Part shown: one piece after another, positions 1-11,670 of the stretch
Numbering within the stretch: position 1 is the first letter of the stretch
How the letters are laid out: every line of letters begins with the position of its first letter
Assembly (NCBI RefSeq): GCF_017875235.1
Contig: NZ_JAGGMI010000004.1
Coordinates: 285,216-349,215 of the forward strand
DNA: 64,000 nt
DNA from: Asticcacaulis solisilvae
GTDB lineage: Bacteria > Pseudomonadota > Alphaproteobacteria > Caulobacterales > Caulobacteraceae
Reading direction: 5' to 3'
Notes under the pieces: generated by a model
The model's database searches: none
Seen by the model: the letters and a program-made list of their open reading frames with translations, nothing else
What the model was told of the DNA's origin: nothing
Program-made: the position numbers and the translations under genes

Positions 1-35
1 ACCAAAATACACCGCAGGTCACGCGGCCAAGCTTC

Positions 36-141
36 TAGAGCGATATGGCGAAAAGTGTGAAGCGGTTTTCGCCATAAATATCGCGACAAAGTAAAAACTT
101 AGATCGGGATGATTGCTTCCATCCAAAATCATTCCGATCTA
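36..141 (+). repeat. Family A element, full two-hairpin copy (A1)
   Basis: Two consecutive imperfect palindromes. Hairpin 1 pairs GCGATAT (40-46) and GGCGAAAA (47-54) with TTTTCGCC (66-73) and ATATCGC (78-84) around the loop GTGTGAAGCGG. Hairpin 2 pairs TAGATCGGGATGATT (100-114) with AATCATTCCGATCTA (127-141), 14 of 15 positions matching. Related copies lie at 11575, 19558, 33921, 51115, 52348 and 54088. The frame on the left (3-35) is open into TAG at 36-38, so a plus-strand gene may end on the repeat just at the window edge. Confidence 0.85.
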
Positions 142-206
142 GTTCCCGCATAGTGAACGATGGCGTGTCCTGCAAAAGGGCCGCCATCGCTCTTTTCATT
201 CGCGCG

Positions 207-3368
<3,162 letters not shown>

Positions 3369-4613
3369 CTAATGATCGTGGCTGGCGCCGGACTTTTCGA
3401 TGTCCGCGCGGATAAGGAAGGCGCCCTTGGTGACATAGGCCGTGCCGGGCTCGAGCCCGCCCAAGACCTCGGTCCATTCCGGCGTCTGGCGGCCGGTTGC
3501 GATCATGCGCACCTCATAGGTGTCGCCGAACCTGGCGAACACCACCGGCATGTCGCGGAAGGTCTGGATGGCTTCGGTGCGGACGGCCAGGGCCACGCCC
3601 TGCTCGCCAGTGAAGAAGCTGGCTTCGACACCGAGCCCGGGCCGGAAGACGCCCTGGCTGCCCGGGAGGTGAACGTGGGCCATGACCGTCTGGGTGGCGG
3701 GATCGGCGCTGGGCAGCACCGTCTCGACCCTGGCCGTGACTTTCGTCGCCTTGTCGAGCGTCCGGACCTCGACCTTCTGCCCGGCGCGGACCTTTTCGGC
3801 GTCGCGCGGAAACAGGAAGAATTCGGCGTGCAGCGCATTGGGGTCAGCGATCACATACAGCGGACTGTCATAGGCGACGCCGCCGACATTGGCGTTCTTT
3901 TCGACGATGACGCCAGAGATCGGCGCGGGGATCGGGTAGGTCTGCAGGCTCTCGCTCGATTCGACCCGGGCGATGACCTGGCCCTTGCGCACCGCCTGGC
4001 CCAGTTCGGCCGACAAGGCCATGATGCGGCCGGGATACCAGGCGCGGACCTCGCTGCGGCCTTCGGGGGTGGTCTCGATACGGCCGGACAGGTCGATGCG
4101 GTCACTGAGCGTCGCCGGACCGGCCTGTTCGACCTGGACGCCGGCTGCGACCGCAGCCGCCGGGGCGATTGTCGTGCGGCCCTCGTAGGACGCATAGGTC
4201 CAGACATAGGCCTGGCCGCGATATGTCGCGTCGATCCGGACATCGAAGGAGTGCGGTTCCGCAACCACGCCCTGCCCACGCAGATAGTCGCCCTGGGGCG
4301 CGAAGGCGAAGCGGTCGACCTTGCCGCCGAGACGCGTCAGCTGCGTTGTGACGGTGACGGCCTTGGGGTCTACCGGCTTGTTTTGCCAATAGGGAAAAAA
4401 GCGGAATTCCGGTTCGACCCCGGTCTCATAGATGGTGACTTCAAGCGAGAAGCCGCCATCGCGCAGCAATCGTCCATTGTGCGGGCCGCGTTCGAATTCC
4501 TCTTCCGCGCCGTGGCCTTGGCCATCGTCGTCCTTCGGCCTGCCGCACGCCGCCAGTGCCAGGGCCGCCATGCCACCTAAAAGGATGTTACGCTTGTTCA
4601 TGTTACTGATCAT
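3369..4613 (-). CDS. czcB: RND efflux periplasmic adaptor (CzcB/CusB-like lipoprotein)
   Basis: Membrane-fusion protein bridging the RND pump and the outer-membrane channel. The start ATG at 4613 overlaps the TGA of the upstream channel gene in an ATGA, so translation is probably coupled; a second ATG lies at 4601. The N-terminus is a short hydrophobic signal ending in a lipobox-like LAAC, which predicts a lipid-anchored periplasmic protein. The central region has the barrel-sandwich/lipoyl hybrid motif (GRIMALSAELGQAVRKGQVI) followed by a beta-barrel domain. The C-terminus has a few His residues (SHDH) but no long His tail. An in-frame extension upstream to 4649 lies inside the channel gene and is disfavoured. 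Confidence 0.9.
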   Translation of the reverse strand: MISNMNKRNILLGGMAALALAACGRPKDDDGQGHGAEEEFERGPHNGRLLRDGGFSLEVTIYETGVEPEFRFFPYWQNKPVDPKAVTVTTQLTRLGGKVDRFAFAPQGDYLRGQGVVAEPHSFDVRIDATYRGQAYVWTYASYEGRTTIAPAAAVAAGVQVEQAGPATLSDRIDLSGRIETTPEGRSEVRAWYPGRIMALSAELGQAVRKGQVIARVESSESLQTYPIPAPISGVIVEKNANVGGVAYDSPLYVIADPNALHAEFFLFPRDAEKVRAGQKVEVRTLDKATKVTARVETVLPSADPATQTVMAHVHLPGSQGVFRPGLGVEASFFTGEQGVALAVRTEAIQTFRDMPVVFARFGDTYEVRMIATGRQTPEWTEVLGGLEPGTAYVTKGAFLIRADIEKSGASHDH

Positions 4614-5887
4614 TGTGCCGTCTCCATGTCCGGCAGTACGGCGGCCCATTTGCCGCTCAGGCGCTCGCGGCGGGCCTGTTCGAGGTGAAACTGCTTGAGG
4701 ATTTCGAGGCGCCGCGCCCTGACCTTGAGGAGCGAATCCTGGGCGCCCATCACGTCGCGATAGGTGAAACCGCCACGGGCAAAGCCTTCGCGGACCTGCG
4801 TCACCGCGCGTTCGGCCTGAGGGATGACCTCGGCCTCGATGCGGCGGACCTCTTCGGCGGCATTGACCAGCCGCAGCGTGCTGGCCGCGATCTCACGCGA
4901 CCGGATACGTTCCGCTGCTTCGATGTCGGTGGCCGCCGCCATGGCTTCGGCCTGCGAGCGCGCGACGGCGCCCTGGTTGGTGTTATAGCGCCCGAGCGGA
5001 AGGGTGCCGCCGATCACGAAGGCAAAAGCGTCATCAGCCTTGAAGTGGCGGATGCCGGCCTGCAAGGTCGGGTCCTGGGTGCGGCGCGAGGTTTCGACCT
5101 TGATCTCGGCCGCCGCCACGCGTTGCTGGGCGCGCAAGACTTCAACATCCGGCGTTTCAATCAAGGCTGGCGTGGCGCCGGCCGCGCTGACATCGTTGAG
5201 CCAGGCGGGATCAAGGTCGAAGTCAGCGCCTCCGTTCCACAAGCTGGCCAGTTCAAGCCGCAATTGCCGGGCCTTGGCCGTCGCCTGATCAAGCGCGATC
5301 CGGCTTGAGGCGACATCGCTGTCGGCCAGTGAACCGGCAAACAGCGGGTCGCGCGCGGCCGCGACACGGCGGCCAATTTCAGCTTGCGCTGCCTTCGCCA
5401 AGCTCAAGCGGTCGGCGGCCAAGACGGCCTCTGCTTCGGCGGCCATGGCTTCAATCCACAGCCTGTGGGCGTCCCACACGACGTTCCATGTCCGCAGGCG
5501 GCCCTGCGCGGCGATCAGGTCGCGCTGCGCCTGCGCCGCGCCGATGCGGGCGGTGCGTTTGCCGCCGCGCTCATAGGACTGCTGGTAGCTGAGCGTCGTT
5601 TCGGCCCGGTCGATGCCGCCGTACGGACCGGAACCCAGTGCGTTCTCGACCTCAAGGCCGAGGCTGGGATTGGGGCGGACACTCGCCTGGCGGATATTGG
5701 CTGAGGCGGCGGCCAGACGCTGCTGCGTCGCCTGCGCGGCCGGATCGGCTTGCGCGGCCCGCGTCAGGGCGGTGACCAGGCTGAGCGGTTCCGCCCACAC
5801 GGGCGCGGCTATGACAAGAGACGCGACGGCGGCAGACGCCATGGCGAACGGAAGCGCGCGTTTTCCGCGCGAAGAAAGGGAGATCAT
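4610..5887 (-). CDS. czcC: TolC-family outer-membrane efflux channel (CzcC-like)
   Basis: Outer-membrane component of the metal efflux system; 425 aa. The N-terminus has a signal peptide (hydrophobic stretch about residues 14-32 ending ...VWA). Two long amphipathic coiled-coil regions rich in Ala, Gln, Arg and Glu (about 60-220 and 250-410) match the duplicated outer-membrane efflux protein repeat. It is the first of three tightly packed genes (ATGA overlap with the adaptor, then 9 nt to the pump), so the three subunits are probably made from one transcript. A family A-like palindrome at 5901-5986 separates it from the upstream His-rich gene. Confidence 0.88.
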   Translation of the reverse strand: MISLSSRGKRALPFAMASAAVASLVIAAPVWAEPLSLVTALTRAAQADPAAQATQQRLAAASANIRQASVRPNPSLGLEVENALGSGPYGGIDRAETTLSYQQSYERGGKRTARIGAAQAQRDLIAAQGRLRTWNVVWDAHRLWIEAMAAEAEAVLAADRLSLAKAAQAEIGRRVAAARDPLFAGSLADSDVASSRIALDQATAKARQLRLELASLWNGGADFDLDPAWLNDVSAAGATPALIETPDVEVLRAQQRVAAAEIKVETSRRTQDPTLQAGIRHFKADDAFAFVIGGTLPLGRYNTNQGAVARSQAEAMAAATDIEAAERIRSREIAASTLRLVNAAEEVRRIEAEVIPQAERAVTQVREGFARGGFTYRDVMGAQDSLLKVRARRLEILKQFHLEQARRERLSGKWAAVLPDMETAQ

Positions 5888-5900
5888 CAGAGTCCTCGGT

Positions 5901-5987
5901 CGAGAGCGTTTCCCGGCGAAGCGGACACCCGTTCGCCGCCAGGTTTTTGATGCGCCGGAGACCGGCGCGCGAAATCAAAAACGCTCA
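5901..5987. repeat. Family A-related palindrome (A9) between the His-rich gene and czcC
   Basis: Terminal arms GAGCGTT (5904-5910) and AACGCTC (5980-5986), with an inner GGCGAA/TTCGCC stem near 5916-5938. The right end overlaps the TGA stop codon (5985-5987) of the upstream minus-strand gene. It is a diverged member of the family described at 36-141. Confidence 0.6.
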
Positions 5988-6383
5988 GGCGCGCGGCGGC
6001 TGGTCAGGTATGCCGACATATCGGCCGGCGAGGCGGGCGTTGTTACCCGGACGCAGGTCCAGCGCAACGGCGTAGGCGATGGCCTCTATCGGAAAGCCTC
6101 CGGCAGGGGTTCCGAACTGGGTTTCGCCGCCGGCATGGTGATGATGGACAGGCCCGCCGTCATGGCTTTCCGGAACAAGATGACCGTCGCAGTCATCGAC
6201 CTGGCCGTCACAGGCCTTCGCCCATCCGCCATCCGCCAGTTGCATGTCGCCGCTGACCATGTGCTGGATGTTGAGCACATTCGACTGGACCGCGGCAAAA
6301 CCGGCGTGCAGCATCGCGGCCATGCAGAGCATGGCGCAGACCGTCATCAGTCGAGACAGATATGTGGCAGTTAGAGATTTCAT
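5985..6383 (-). CDS. Periplasmic His-rich protein upstream of the metal efflux operon
   Basis: Uncharacterised 132-aa protein. The first about 30 residues form a signal peptide (MLCMAAMLHAGFAA). The middle carries a possible metal-binding segment with four consecutive His residues (PVHHHHAGGE) and several Asp/Cys positions. The short C-terminal tail ends in PPRA. Position directly upstream of czcCBA on the same strand resembles the small periplasmic proteins (CzcI/DUF2946-like) found with such operons; this is an analogy from layout and composition, not a domain match I can verify. It is separated from czcC by an inverted repeat. Confidence 0.6.
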   Translation of the reverse strand: MKSLTATYLSRLMTVCAMLCMAAMLHAGFAAVQSNVLNIQHMVSGDMQLADGGWAKACDGQVDDCDGHLVPESHDGGPVHHHHAGGETQFGTPAGGFPIEAIAYAVALDLRPGNNARLAGRYVGIPDQPPRA

Positions 6384-6559
6384 GGCAATGCGACAACCAT
6401 CGCATCAGAGCATAAGCGCCTTTACAGGAAATGAAAGGCGTTATCTTGTACGGCGATGATGCCGGCAAAACAGCTTTGTGACAAAAAACCAATTTAATAA
6501 ATGCTGGTTATGAGGCTATTATCCACGAATTGAAGATGGAATAGTTTCGTCGCCGAATC

Positions 6560-7624
6560 ATGGATACTGACGCAAAGCAGCAAACAGCACGGCATCGCCG
6601 AGGCGCGGTGACGATCCATGATGTAGCCAGGCATATCGGCGTATCGTCCATGACCGTGTCGCGGGTGATCAACGGCGAAAAGAATGTGCGGGATGAGACG
6701 CGCCAGAAGGTCCTGGCGTCCATCAAGGAGCTGAACTACGCTCCCAGCCCGACCGCGCGCACCCTCGCCACCCGCGACCCCGTTCAGCTGGCGGTACTGT
6801 ACTCGAATCCCTCAACCGCCTACCTCAACGAAGTCCTCCTGGGCGTTCTCATGGAAAGCGGCCGTTGCGGCTGCCGCGTCAGCCTCCAGGCCTGCCGGGA
6901 CGTCGACGGGGCGGTCGAGGCGCTGGAGCAGTTCAGCCGCTCTGGCATAGAAGGCGTCATCCTTCCCGCGCCCTTGTCGAACTACAATCGCGTCGCCACC
7001 ACGCTCGAGGCTCTCGGCCTGGCGTCGGTCGGGATCGCGGCCGCCCAGCAGCCGACGGGGCGTACCATTGTCAGCATCGACGATCGCGCCGCCGCCTTCG
7101 CGATGACCATGCGGCTGATAGAGCTTGGTCACACGCGCATCGGGTTCATCAAGGGACATCCCAATAACCGGGCAAGCGATTTCCGCGCCGAAGGCTTCAT
7201 GGCGGCCATGAACGCCGCCGGCCTCGACGCCGATCCGGACCTGATCGTGCAAGGCTATTTCGACTATCATTCCGGCTTCCAGGCGTCGGCCGAGCTGCTG
7301 GGACTGGCCAAACGGCCGACCGCGATATTCGCCTCCAACGACGATATGGCCGCCGGCGTGCTTGCCAATGCGCACAGCTTTGGCATTTCCGTGCCTGGCG
7401 AGTTGTCTGTCGTGGGCTTCGACGACACGACGGTCGCCACCACCGTCTGGCCGGAACTCACCACGGTCCGCCAGGCGACGACCGACATGGCCGTCCGCGC
7501 CGTCGATCTTGTCCTGCAGCAGGTCCGCGCCCAACGCAGCGGCATGGCGTACGAGCCCACCTGGGAAGTGCATCCCTTCGAGATCGTGGAACGCATGTCA
7601 ACGGCGCCGTTGCCGAAGGCATAG
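6560..7624 (+). CDS. LacI-family transcriptional regulator
   Basis: DNA-binding repressor or activator of sugar metabolism; 354 aa. Residues about 17-65 form the LacI helix-turn-helix and hinge (VTIHDVARHIGVSSMTVSRV, then NYAPSPTARTLAT). Residues about 75-345 form a periplasmic-binding-protein-like effector domain, with the family segments FIKGHPNNRASDFRAEGF and GFDDT. It diverges from the metal-efflux operon and is followed by a GntR regulator on the same strand. No ligand can be named. Its likely targets are the sugar-acid genes at 9-15 kb, though I saw no clear CG-centred LacI operator. No strong ribosome-binding site precedes the ATG. Confidence 0.9.
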   Translation: MDTDAKQQTARHRRGAVTIHDVARHIGVSSMTVSRVINGEKNVRDETRQKVLASIKELNYAPSPTARTLATRDPVQLAVLYSNPSTAYLNEVLLGVLMESGRCGCRVSLQACRDVDGAVEALEQFSRSGIEGVILPAPLSNYNRVATTLEALGLASVGIAAAQQPTGRTIVSIDDRAAAFAMTMRLIELGHTRIGFIKGHPNNRASDFRAEGFMAAMNAAGLDADPDLIVQGYFDYHSGFQASAELLGLAKRPTAIFASNDDMAAGVLANAHSFGISVPGELSVVGFDDTTVATTVWPELTTVRQATTDMAVRAVDLVLQQVRAQRSGMAYEPTWEVHPFEIVERMSTAPLPKA

Positions 7625-7631
7625 AGCTAGC

Positions 7632-7650
7632 TGAGCCGGCGGCCGGCTCA
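7632..7650 (+). terminator. GC-rich hairpin after the LacI gene
   Basis: TGAGCCGG (7632-7639) pairs with CCGGCTCA (7643-7650), 8 bp with a 3-nt loop, 7 nt after the stop codon. There is no T-run, so factor-independent termination is uncertain. Confidence 0.4.
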
Positions 7651-7652
7651 AT

Positions 7653-7666
7653 CATGTTATAACATG
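7653..7666. promoter_or_regulatory. Perfect 14-bp palindrome CATGTTATAACATG, candidate GntR operator
   Basis: A perfect palindrome between the LacI and GntR genes, about 240 bp ahead of the GntR start. The GT...AC spacing fits the general pattern of operators for FCD-type GntR regulators. A site with the same CATGT-N4-ACATG layout lies at 15561-15574, and a shorter ATGTC-A-GACAT site at 10305-10315 precedes the MFS gene. Assignment to this regulator is inference. Confidence 0.45.
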
Positions 7667-7903
7667 GCGCCTCCCTGAACGGGATTCCGCCCGCGCACCG
7701 ACGACGCTCTCTATCGCGCCCGCAGCCTGCTTTTGCTCAAACGCTTTTCCTTGTTCGGATTTCTGAGCAGGCGAGATACCAGCGCTCAGGGTTTTGCGGA
7801 ATTGTTATCCCATAGTCCCCGTCATAAATAAAAGCTTTCAATATGGCCAAATTTCAGGCTTTATACTCATACAATAACCGTCTTATGTCGTTAGCGCCTG
7901 ATC

Positions 7904-8701
7904 ATGCTGCACAAAAATCTGAAAATGGACATGTCTCAGAAAGATGGTACCGGTCACATCCTGACGGATTACCCTCCTCTGCCGCGTCTTTCGAACCTTA
8001 TCTCGCAGCAACTGGGCGTCGATATCGTCAGGGGGCTTTACGCGGCTGGCGAAGCCCTGCCGACCGAGGTCACCCTTGCGAAGCATTGGAACATCTCCCG
8101 CTCGGCGGTCCGGGAAGGCATATGCGTCCTGGCCTCCAAGGGCCTGGTCGAAACCCGGACCAAGGCCGGAACGATCGTTACCGAACGGGCGCGCTGGAAC
8201 CTGCTTGACCCGCTCATCCTGTCGTGGATGCGACTAAGCGATCCGAACGCGTCATTTATCAACGCCCTGCTCGAGCTGAGATACATTATCGAACCCCAGG
8301 CCGCCGCTCTCGCCGCCAAGCGTAGGAGCGACGAGGACGTCGATGATCTGCGCAGATTGCTGGACATCATCCGCGCGCCCGGCCGCACCGAGGAAGCCGC
8401 GCGAAGAGCTGATCTCCAATTCCACACAACGATTTTAAAAGCCGCGAAGAACCAGACATTCATCCCCTTGATCGATCCGATCGAAGCGTCCGTCGCCTGG
8501 TCCCAGACCTACCGCGCCACGCTGAATATCGACGTGCGAAGCTCTGCCAGCAGCTATCTGAGGATCATCGAGGCCATCGCCAGCCATGATGACGCAGGCG
8601 CCAGGTGGGAGATGGAAATGCTGATCCGATCGACCATGACGATCGTTACGGCTCAGCAACGCCAACCCGTGGCCGATGCGCCCCTGGTCCTGACCGCCTG
8701 A
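7904..8701 (+). CDS. GntR-family regulator with FCD ligand domain
   Basis: FadR-subfamily transcription factor, 265 aa. Residues about 30-95 form the winged helix-turn-helix (GEALPTEVTLAKHWNISRSA, then VREGICVLASKGLVETRTKA). The remainder is an all-helical FCD effector domain with conserved LELRYIIEPQAAALAA and LQFHTTILKAAKN segments. The linker RWNLLDPLILSWM resembles DgoR-like regulators of sugar-acid use. A downstream ATG at 7925 (MDMSQK) is an alternative start. It sits beside a lactonase, dehydrogenases and a permease on the opposite strand, so a sugar acid or lactone is the likely effector. This is inferred from context. Confidence 0.88.
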   Translation: MLHKNLKMDMSQKDGTGHILTDYPPLPRLSNLISQQLGVDIVRGLYAAGEALPTEVTLAKHWNISRSAVREGICVLASKGLVETRTKAGTIVTERARWNLLDPLILSWMRLSDPNASFINALLELRYIIEPQAAALAAKRRSDEDVDDLRRLLDIIRAPGRTEEAARRADLQFHTTILKAAKNQTFIPLIDPIEASVAWSQTYRATLNIDVRSSASSYLRIIEAIASHDDAGARWEMEMLIRSTMTIVTAQQRQPVADAPLVLTA

Positions 8702-8806
8702 TTGCCGGCTGTTCCAACTTCCGCCCCGCCGGAGGTCATACATATACCCACATCGCCCCCTTACGGCATCATATGCAAGATGCCGGACTGAACAGGAGGC
8801 CATGCC

Positions 8807-9004
8807 ATGTCCGATTCCAAACCTGACAATCCCCTGAAAGGTCAGCCGCCCGCACCGGATGATCTTCGCGACAAGGACCCTGAGGGGCACAATCCCAACG
8901 CATCCTTCCATGTCGAGAACGATCCGAAGTGGAAGAAGCGTCCGGAGCAGTACCCCGCCGCCAAGGACGGCATTGCCAATCCGGACCGGCGTCCGGCCGA
9001 TTGA
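8807..9004 (+). CDS. Small hydrophilic protein, 65 aa, unknown
   Basis: Not recognised. An AGGAGG at 8794-8799 lies 7 nt before the ATG, strong support that it is translated. The protein is very polar and proline-rich with no hydrophobic segment, typical of an intrinsically disordered small protein. It lies 105 nt downstream of the GntR gene on the same strand and converges with the MFS gene. Confidence 0.65.
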   Translation: MSDSKPDNPLKGQPPAPDDLRDKDPEGHNPNASFHVENDPKWKKRPEQYPAAKDGIANPDRRPAD

Positions 9005-9020
9005 CCGCGCCGGTGAGCTC

Positions 9021-10286
9021 TTAAACCGGCTGGACCTCAGCCTTGGCCGTGAGCACGAAATGGCGCCGGTTCACGCTGAGCCAGATGGCGGTCGCCAACC
9101 CTATGAGCGCAAGGATCACCATTGCCGCATAGGCCCTGGCGCCGGCAAATTCATAAAGACTGCCGGACAGCAGGGTGACGACGCCCGTCATCAGGCCCGT
9201 CGTGTAGGCGGCGTTTACCGTCTGCGCCAGGCCTTCCTGTGATTTCGGCGTCAGGTGGTAGATCAGCTCAAGGCCAGCGATATAGGCCGCGGCGAACGTA
9301 AAGCCGTGCAGCAATTGCAGGAACCAGAGCAGCCAGAGCGGCGCCAGCGACATCATGGCCGCCCATCGCACAAGGCCGGCAATTCCCGCCACGATCAGCA
9401 ACGTCCACGGCCCCAAGCGGTGCTTCAGCCGGCTGGCGAATACCAGGAACACCACTTCGCCGGCCACGGCCGCCGCCCATAGCAGACCGCATATGGTCGA
9501 GGAAAATCCGCGCTGCTCCTGCCAGATGATAGTGGAGAAGGCATAGTAGAAACCATGCGCCGCCTGCAGACATCCCGTTGCCAGCAGAAGCAGGAGAAAG
9601 CCTTTGTTCCGCAGCAGCTGCTGCAGCGGCTTCACGCCGCCTGAAGGCACGGCGTGGTGAGGCTCGCTCGCCGTCAGTCTGGGGTGTGGCAGCAACAGCC
9701 CCCGGCCGCAGACGGCAAGGCCCAGGGCCGAGGCGACGATCCATATGAGCACGATCTGGGTCGTCGACCACTGCAGCACAAAGCCCAGGCAGACATTGGC
9801 CGTGACAAAGGCAACCGAGCCCCAGGCCCGGGCGCTGGACTGAGAAAACTTGCCGGCCCGGGCGAGATGCAGCGTCATCGCATCGAGCAGCGGACTGATG
9901 TTGTTGATGCAGGTATAGCCGACCAGGTAGAGGACGATGAAGGCTTCGAAGGCGAAGCTGCCATAGCTCCGCCCCGGCAGCATGAGGGCATAGGCCGCGG
10001 CGCCCAGCCCCGCCAGGATCAGGATCGGCGAGCGATGGCGCGCGAAGCGTTCCGCCCAAAGCCCCGTCAGCGGCCCCGTCACGGCGCGCGCCAGCAAGGG
10101 GATGGCAAGGATCAGCCCGACCTGCTGCGGAGTCATGCCATTGTGGCTCAGCCAGAGGGGAATGAACGGCAGGCTCGCGCCCGTCCCCGCGAACAGGAGC
10201 GCGTAGAACAAGGATTGCCGCGTCCGGGTACTGAGCGGCCTGCCTGTCGATGGTCCTGATTGCTGTTCGGAAGACGCCGCATACAT
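9021..10286 (-). CDS. MFS transporter of the HcaT-like (PPP) type
   Basis: Twelve-helix major-facilitator permease, 421 aa. The opening segment (LFYALLFAGTGASLPFIPLW) and overall pattern match the MFS_1_like/HcaT group, named for 3-phenylpropionate but also containing sugar transporters. The ATG at 10286 is preferred over an in-frame GTG at 10292 because GGAGGT ends 4 nt before the ATG, and the GTG would overlap that ribosome-binding site. A small palindrome ATGTC-A-GACAT lies at 10305-10315 in its leader. Next to the lactonase and dehydrogenase genes, it probably imports the substrate of that pathway. Substrate not identifiable from sequence. Confidence 0.85.
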   Translation of the reverse strand: MYAASSEQQSGPSTGRPLSTRTRQSLFYALLFAGTGASLPFIPLWLSHNGMTPQQVGLILAIPLLARAVTGPLTGLWAERFARHRSPILILAGLGAAAYALMLPGRSYGSFAFEAFIVLYLVGYTCINNISPLLDAMTLHLARAGKFSQSSARAWGSVAFVTANVCLGFVLQWSTTQIVLIWIVASALGLAVCGRGLLLPHPRLTASEPHHAVPSGGVKPLQQLLRNKGFLLLLLATGCLQAAHGFYYAFSTIIWQEQRGFSSTICGLLWAAAVAGEVVFLVFASRLKHRLGPWTLLIVAGIAGLVRWAAMMSLAPLWLLWFLQLLHGFTFAAAYIAGLELIYHLTPKSQEGLAQTVNAAYTTGLMTGVVTLLSGSLYEFAGARAYAAMVILALIGLATAIWLSVNRRHFVLTAKAEVQPV

Positions 10287-10304
10287 GTCCACCTCCGCTG
10301 CCGG

Positions 10305-10315
10305 ATGTCAGACAT
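10305..10315. promoter_or_regulatory. Small palindrome ATGTC-A-GACAT upstream of the MFS gene
   Basis: Five-base perfect arms with a one-base centre, 19 nt ahead of the chosen start. It shares the ATGT...ACAT outline of the palindromes at 7653 and 15559 but with a spacing one base shorter, so it may be a weaker version of the same site or chance. Confidence 0.3.
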
Positions 10316-10414
10316 ATGCAGAATATCGTCGTAAGTTTTCTATCAGCAACACGGCGGACAAAGTATCATCAGGATCAACGTCTCATATCCGATGTCCTGA
10401 TAACTCAAAACGCC

Positions 10415-10437
10415 AAATAATGACGTTATCATTATTT
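10415..10437. repeat. AT-rich inverted repeat at the end of the lactonase gene
   Basis: AAATAATGA (10415-10423) and TCATTATTT (10429-10437) are perfect arms around CGTTA. The right arm contains the TAA stop of the lactonase gene (10432-10434). It may act as a terminator-like structure or as an operator for the following MFS gene; the AT-rich arms fit the latter somewhat better. Confidence 0.45.
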
Positions 10438-11481
10438 GTGAATTGATGTCATTCTGATCGCGTCCAGCGCCCCGATAAACGCGGCCTGCGGTACCGGCAA
10501 TGCCGCCTTCCTCTCGCCGATCCGGCCATCGTCTTCGAGCACAAGGACGACAACACTGTTGCCGTTTTGGTGCGCGACAATGATGCGTCCGATCGCCTCA
10601 GCGAGATGAAAATGGCGCGGCGACTGGCTGTGCGTCGAGGCATGCTGCAGCAAGGTGATCTGCCCGTCATCCGCGATCGCGAACACCGCCAGGCTGTCGT
10701 GTCCGCGGTTGGAGACATAAAGCCGGGTCAGCGCGGCGTTCATTGCGATATGGCCCCCAAGCGACTCTCCGGCATAGCCGTCGGGAAGAGTCGACAGGCG
10801 CTGGATTTCCTCCAGCCGGCCATCGGCCGTCATGCGCAGCACAAAGACCTTGCTTCCCAGTTCACTGAGCAGGTAGGCGACCGGCAGACGGGGATGGAAA
10901 CAGATATGCCTGGGCCCCTCGCCCGGTGGCGCCTGGAAGGCAACCACTGTTGTATCTCCCTCGGCGGCGATGCGTCGCATCAGGACGGAATCCGTGCCGA
11001 GGTCGGTGCTATACAACCGGCCGCCACGGAACCTGGCGCAGTGCGCGTGCGGCCCTTCCTGCCTGTCCGGATTGGGGCCGCGCCCGGCATGGGCATAGAC
11101 CTGTATCGGATCCCAAATCCGGCCGTTCAGGTCGATCCGGTACTGGGCGACATGGCCGCTCTGGTAATTGGCGACCGCGAGGCAGGAGCCATCATCTTCC
11201 AGGGCCACGAAGCAGGGCGCGCCACCACAGGTCGGCAGGCTTTGCAGCCTTTGCCAGCCATCGTCTCCGCGCCATAGGCAGGAAGAAACCGTATTGCCGC
11301 CTTCGTCCAGCAGGTAATGGACGCCCGTGCGCGGGCTGAAGGCCGCGAACGAACAGTTCTCGATTAACGGATCGGACGCGCCCAACGCCCAGCTGTCATC
11401 CTGAGCATTATAATCCAGGAGATAAACGCCCCGTCCATCGTCGGACGTATAGGTGCCGACGAAAAACGTCACGGCGGTCAT
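10432..11481 (-). CDS. Lactonase, 7-bladed beta-propeller (6-phosphogluconolactonase-like)
   Basis: Hydrolyses a sugar lactone to the acid. About 349 aa with the family start FFVGTYTSDDGRGVYLLDY and repeated beta-propeller segments: AHCARFRGGRLYSTDLGTDS, RHICFHPRLPVAYLLSELGS, RLYVSNRGHDSLAVF, SPRHFHL. The ATG at 11481 is chosen because it forms an ATGA overlap with a short upstream ORF that carries a strong ribosome-binding site; an in-frame GTG at 11499 has no such support. It lies in a minus-strand group with two short-chain dehydrogenases and a zinc dehydrogenase, which suggests an oxidative route sugar to lactone to acid. No signal peptide, so it is cytoplasmic. Confidence 0.85.
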   Translation of the reverse strand: MTAVTFFVGTYTSDDGRGVYLLDYNAQDDSWALGASDPLIENCSFAAFSPRTGVHYLLDEGGNTVSSCLWRGDDGWQRLQSLPTCGGAPCFVALEDDGSCLAVANYQSGHVAQYRIDLNGRIWDPIQVYAHAGRGPNPDRQEGPHAHCARFRGGRLYSTDLGTDSVLMRRIAAEGDTTVVAFQAPPGEGPRHICFHPRLPVAYLLSELGSKVFVLRMTADGRLEEIQRLSTLPDGYAGESLGGHIAMNAALTRLYVSNRGHDSLAVFAIADDGQITLLQHASTHSQSPRHFHLAEAIGRIIVAHQNGNSVVVLVLEDDGRIGERKAALPVPQAAFIGALDAIRMTSIHK

Positions 11482-11549
11482 GGGCGACGGCGGCTCCACC
11501 CGAATAGGGCATTGAAGAGTGCCGCCAGCAGGGCAAGAAGCGATGTCAT
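11478..11549 (-). CDS. 23-codon leader ORF coupled to the lactonase
   Basis: ATG at 11549 is preceded by AGGAGG (11555-11560) at 5 nt. The ORF runs 23 codons and ends in TGA at 11478-11480, overlapping the lactonase ATG as ATGA. The peptide has a hydrophobic core (LLALLAALFNALFGW) followed by a basic tail (SRRRP), like a tiny membrane peptide. The lactonase itself has no obvious ribosome-binding site, so its translation probably depends on this ORF. Confidence 0.6.
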   Translation of the reverse strand: MTSLLALLAALFNALFGWSRRRP

Positions 11550-11574
11550 CCGAACCTCCTGTAATATAAGCGCC

Positions 11575-11670
11575 AGATCGGTATGATTTTAAGTGGAACC
11601 GATCTAAGTTTTTGTTTTGTCGCGATATTTAAGGCGAAAACCGCTTACACTTTTCGCCATATCGCTCTAA
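11575..11670 (-). repeat. Family A element (A2), abutting the stop codon of the SDR gene
   Basis: Reverse-oriented copy of the element at 36-141. Its hairpin 1 has the loop GTGTAAGCGG; hairpin 2 is partly deleted. The TAG opening the element (TAGAGCGATATGG, minus strand) is the stop codon of the dehydrogenase gene ending at 11667. Confidence 0.85.
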
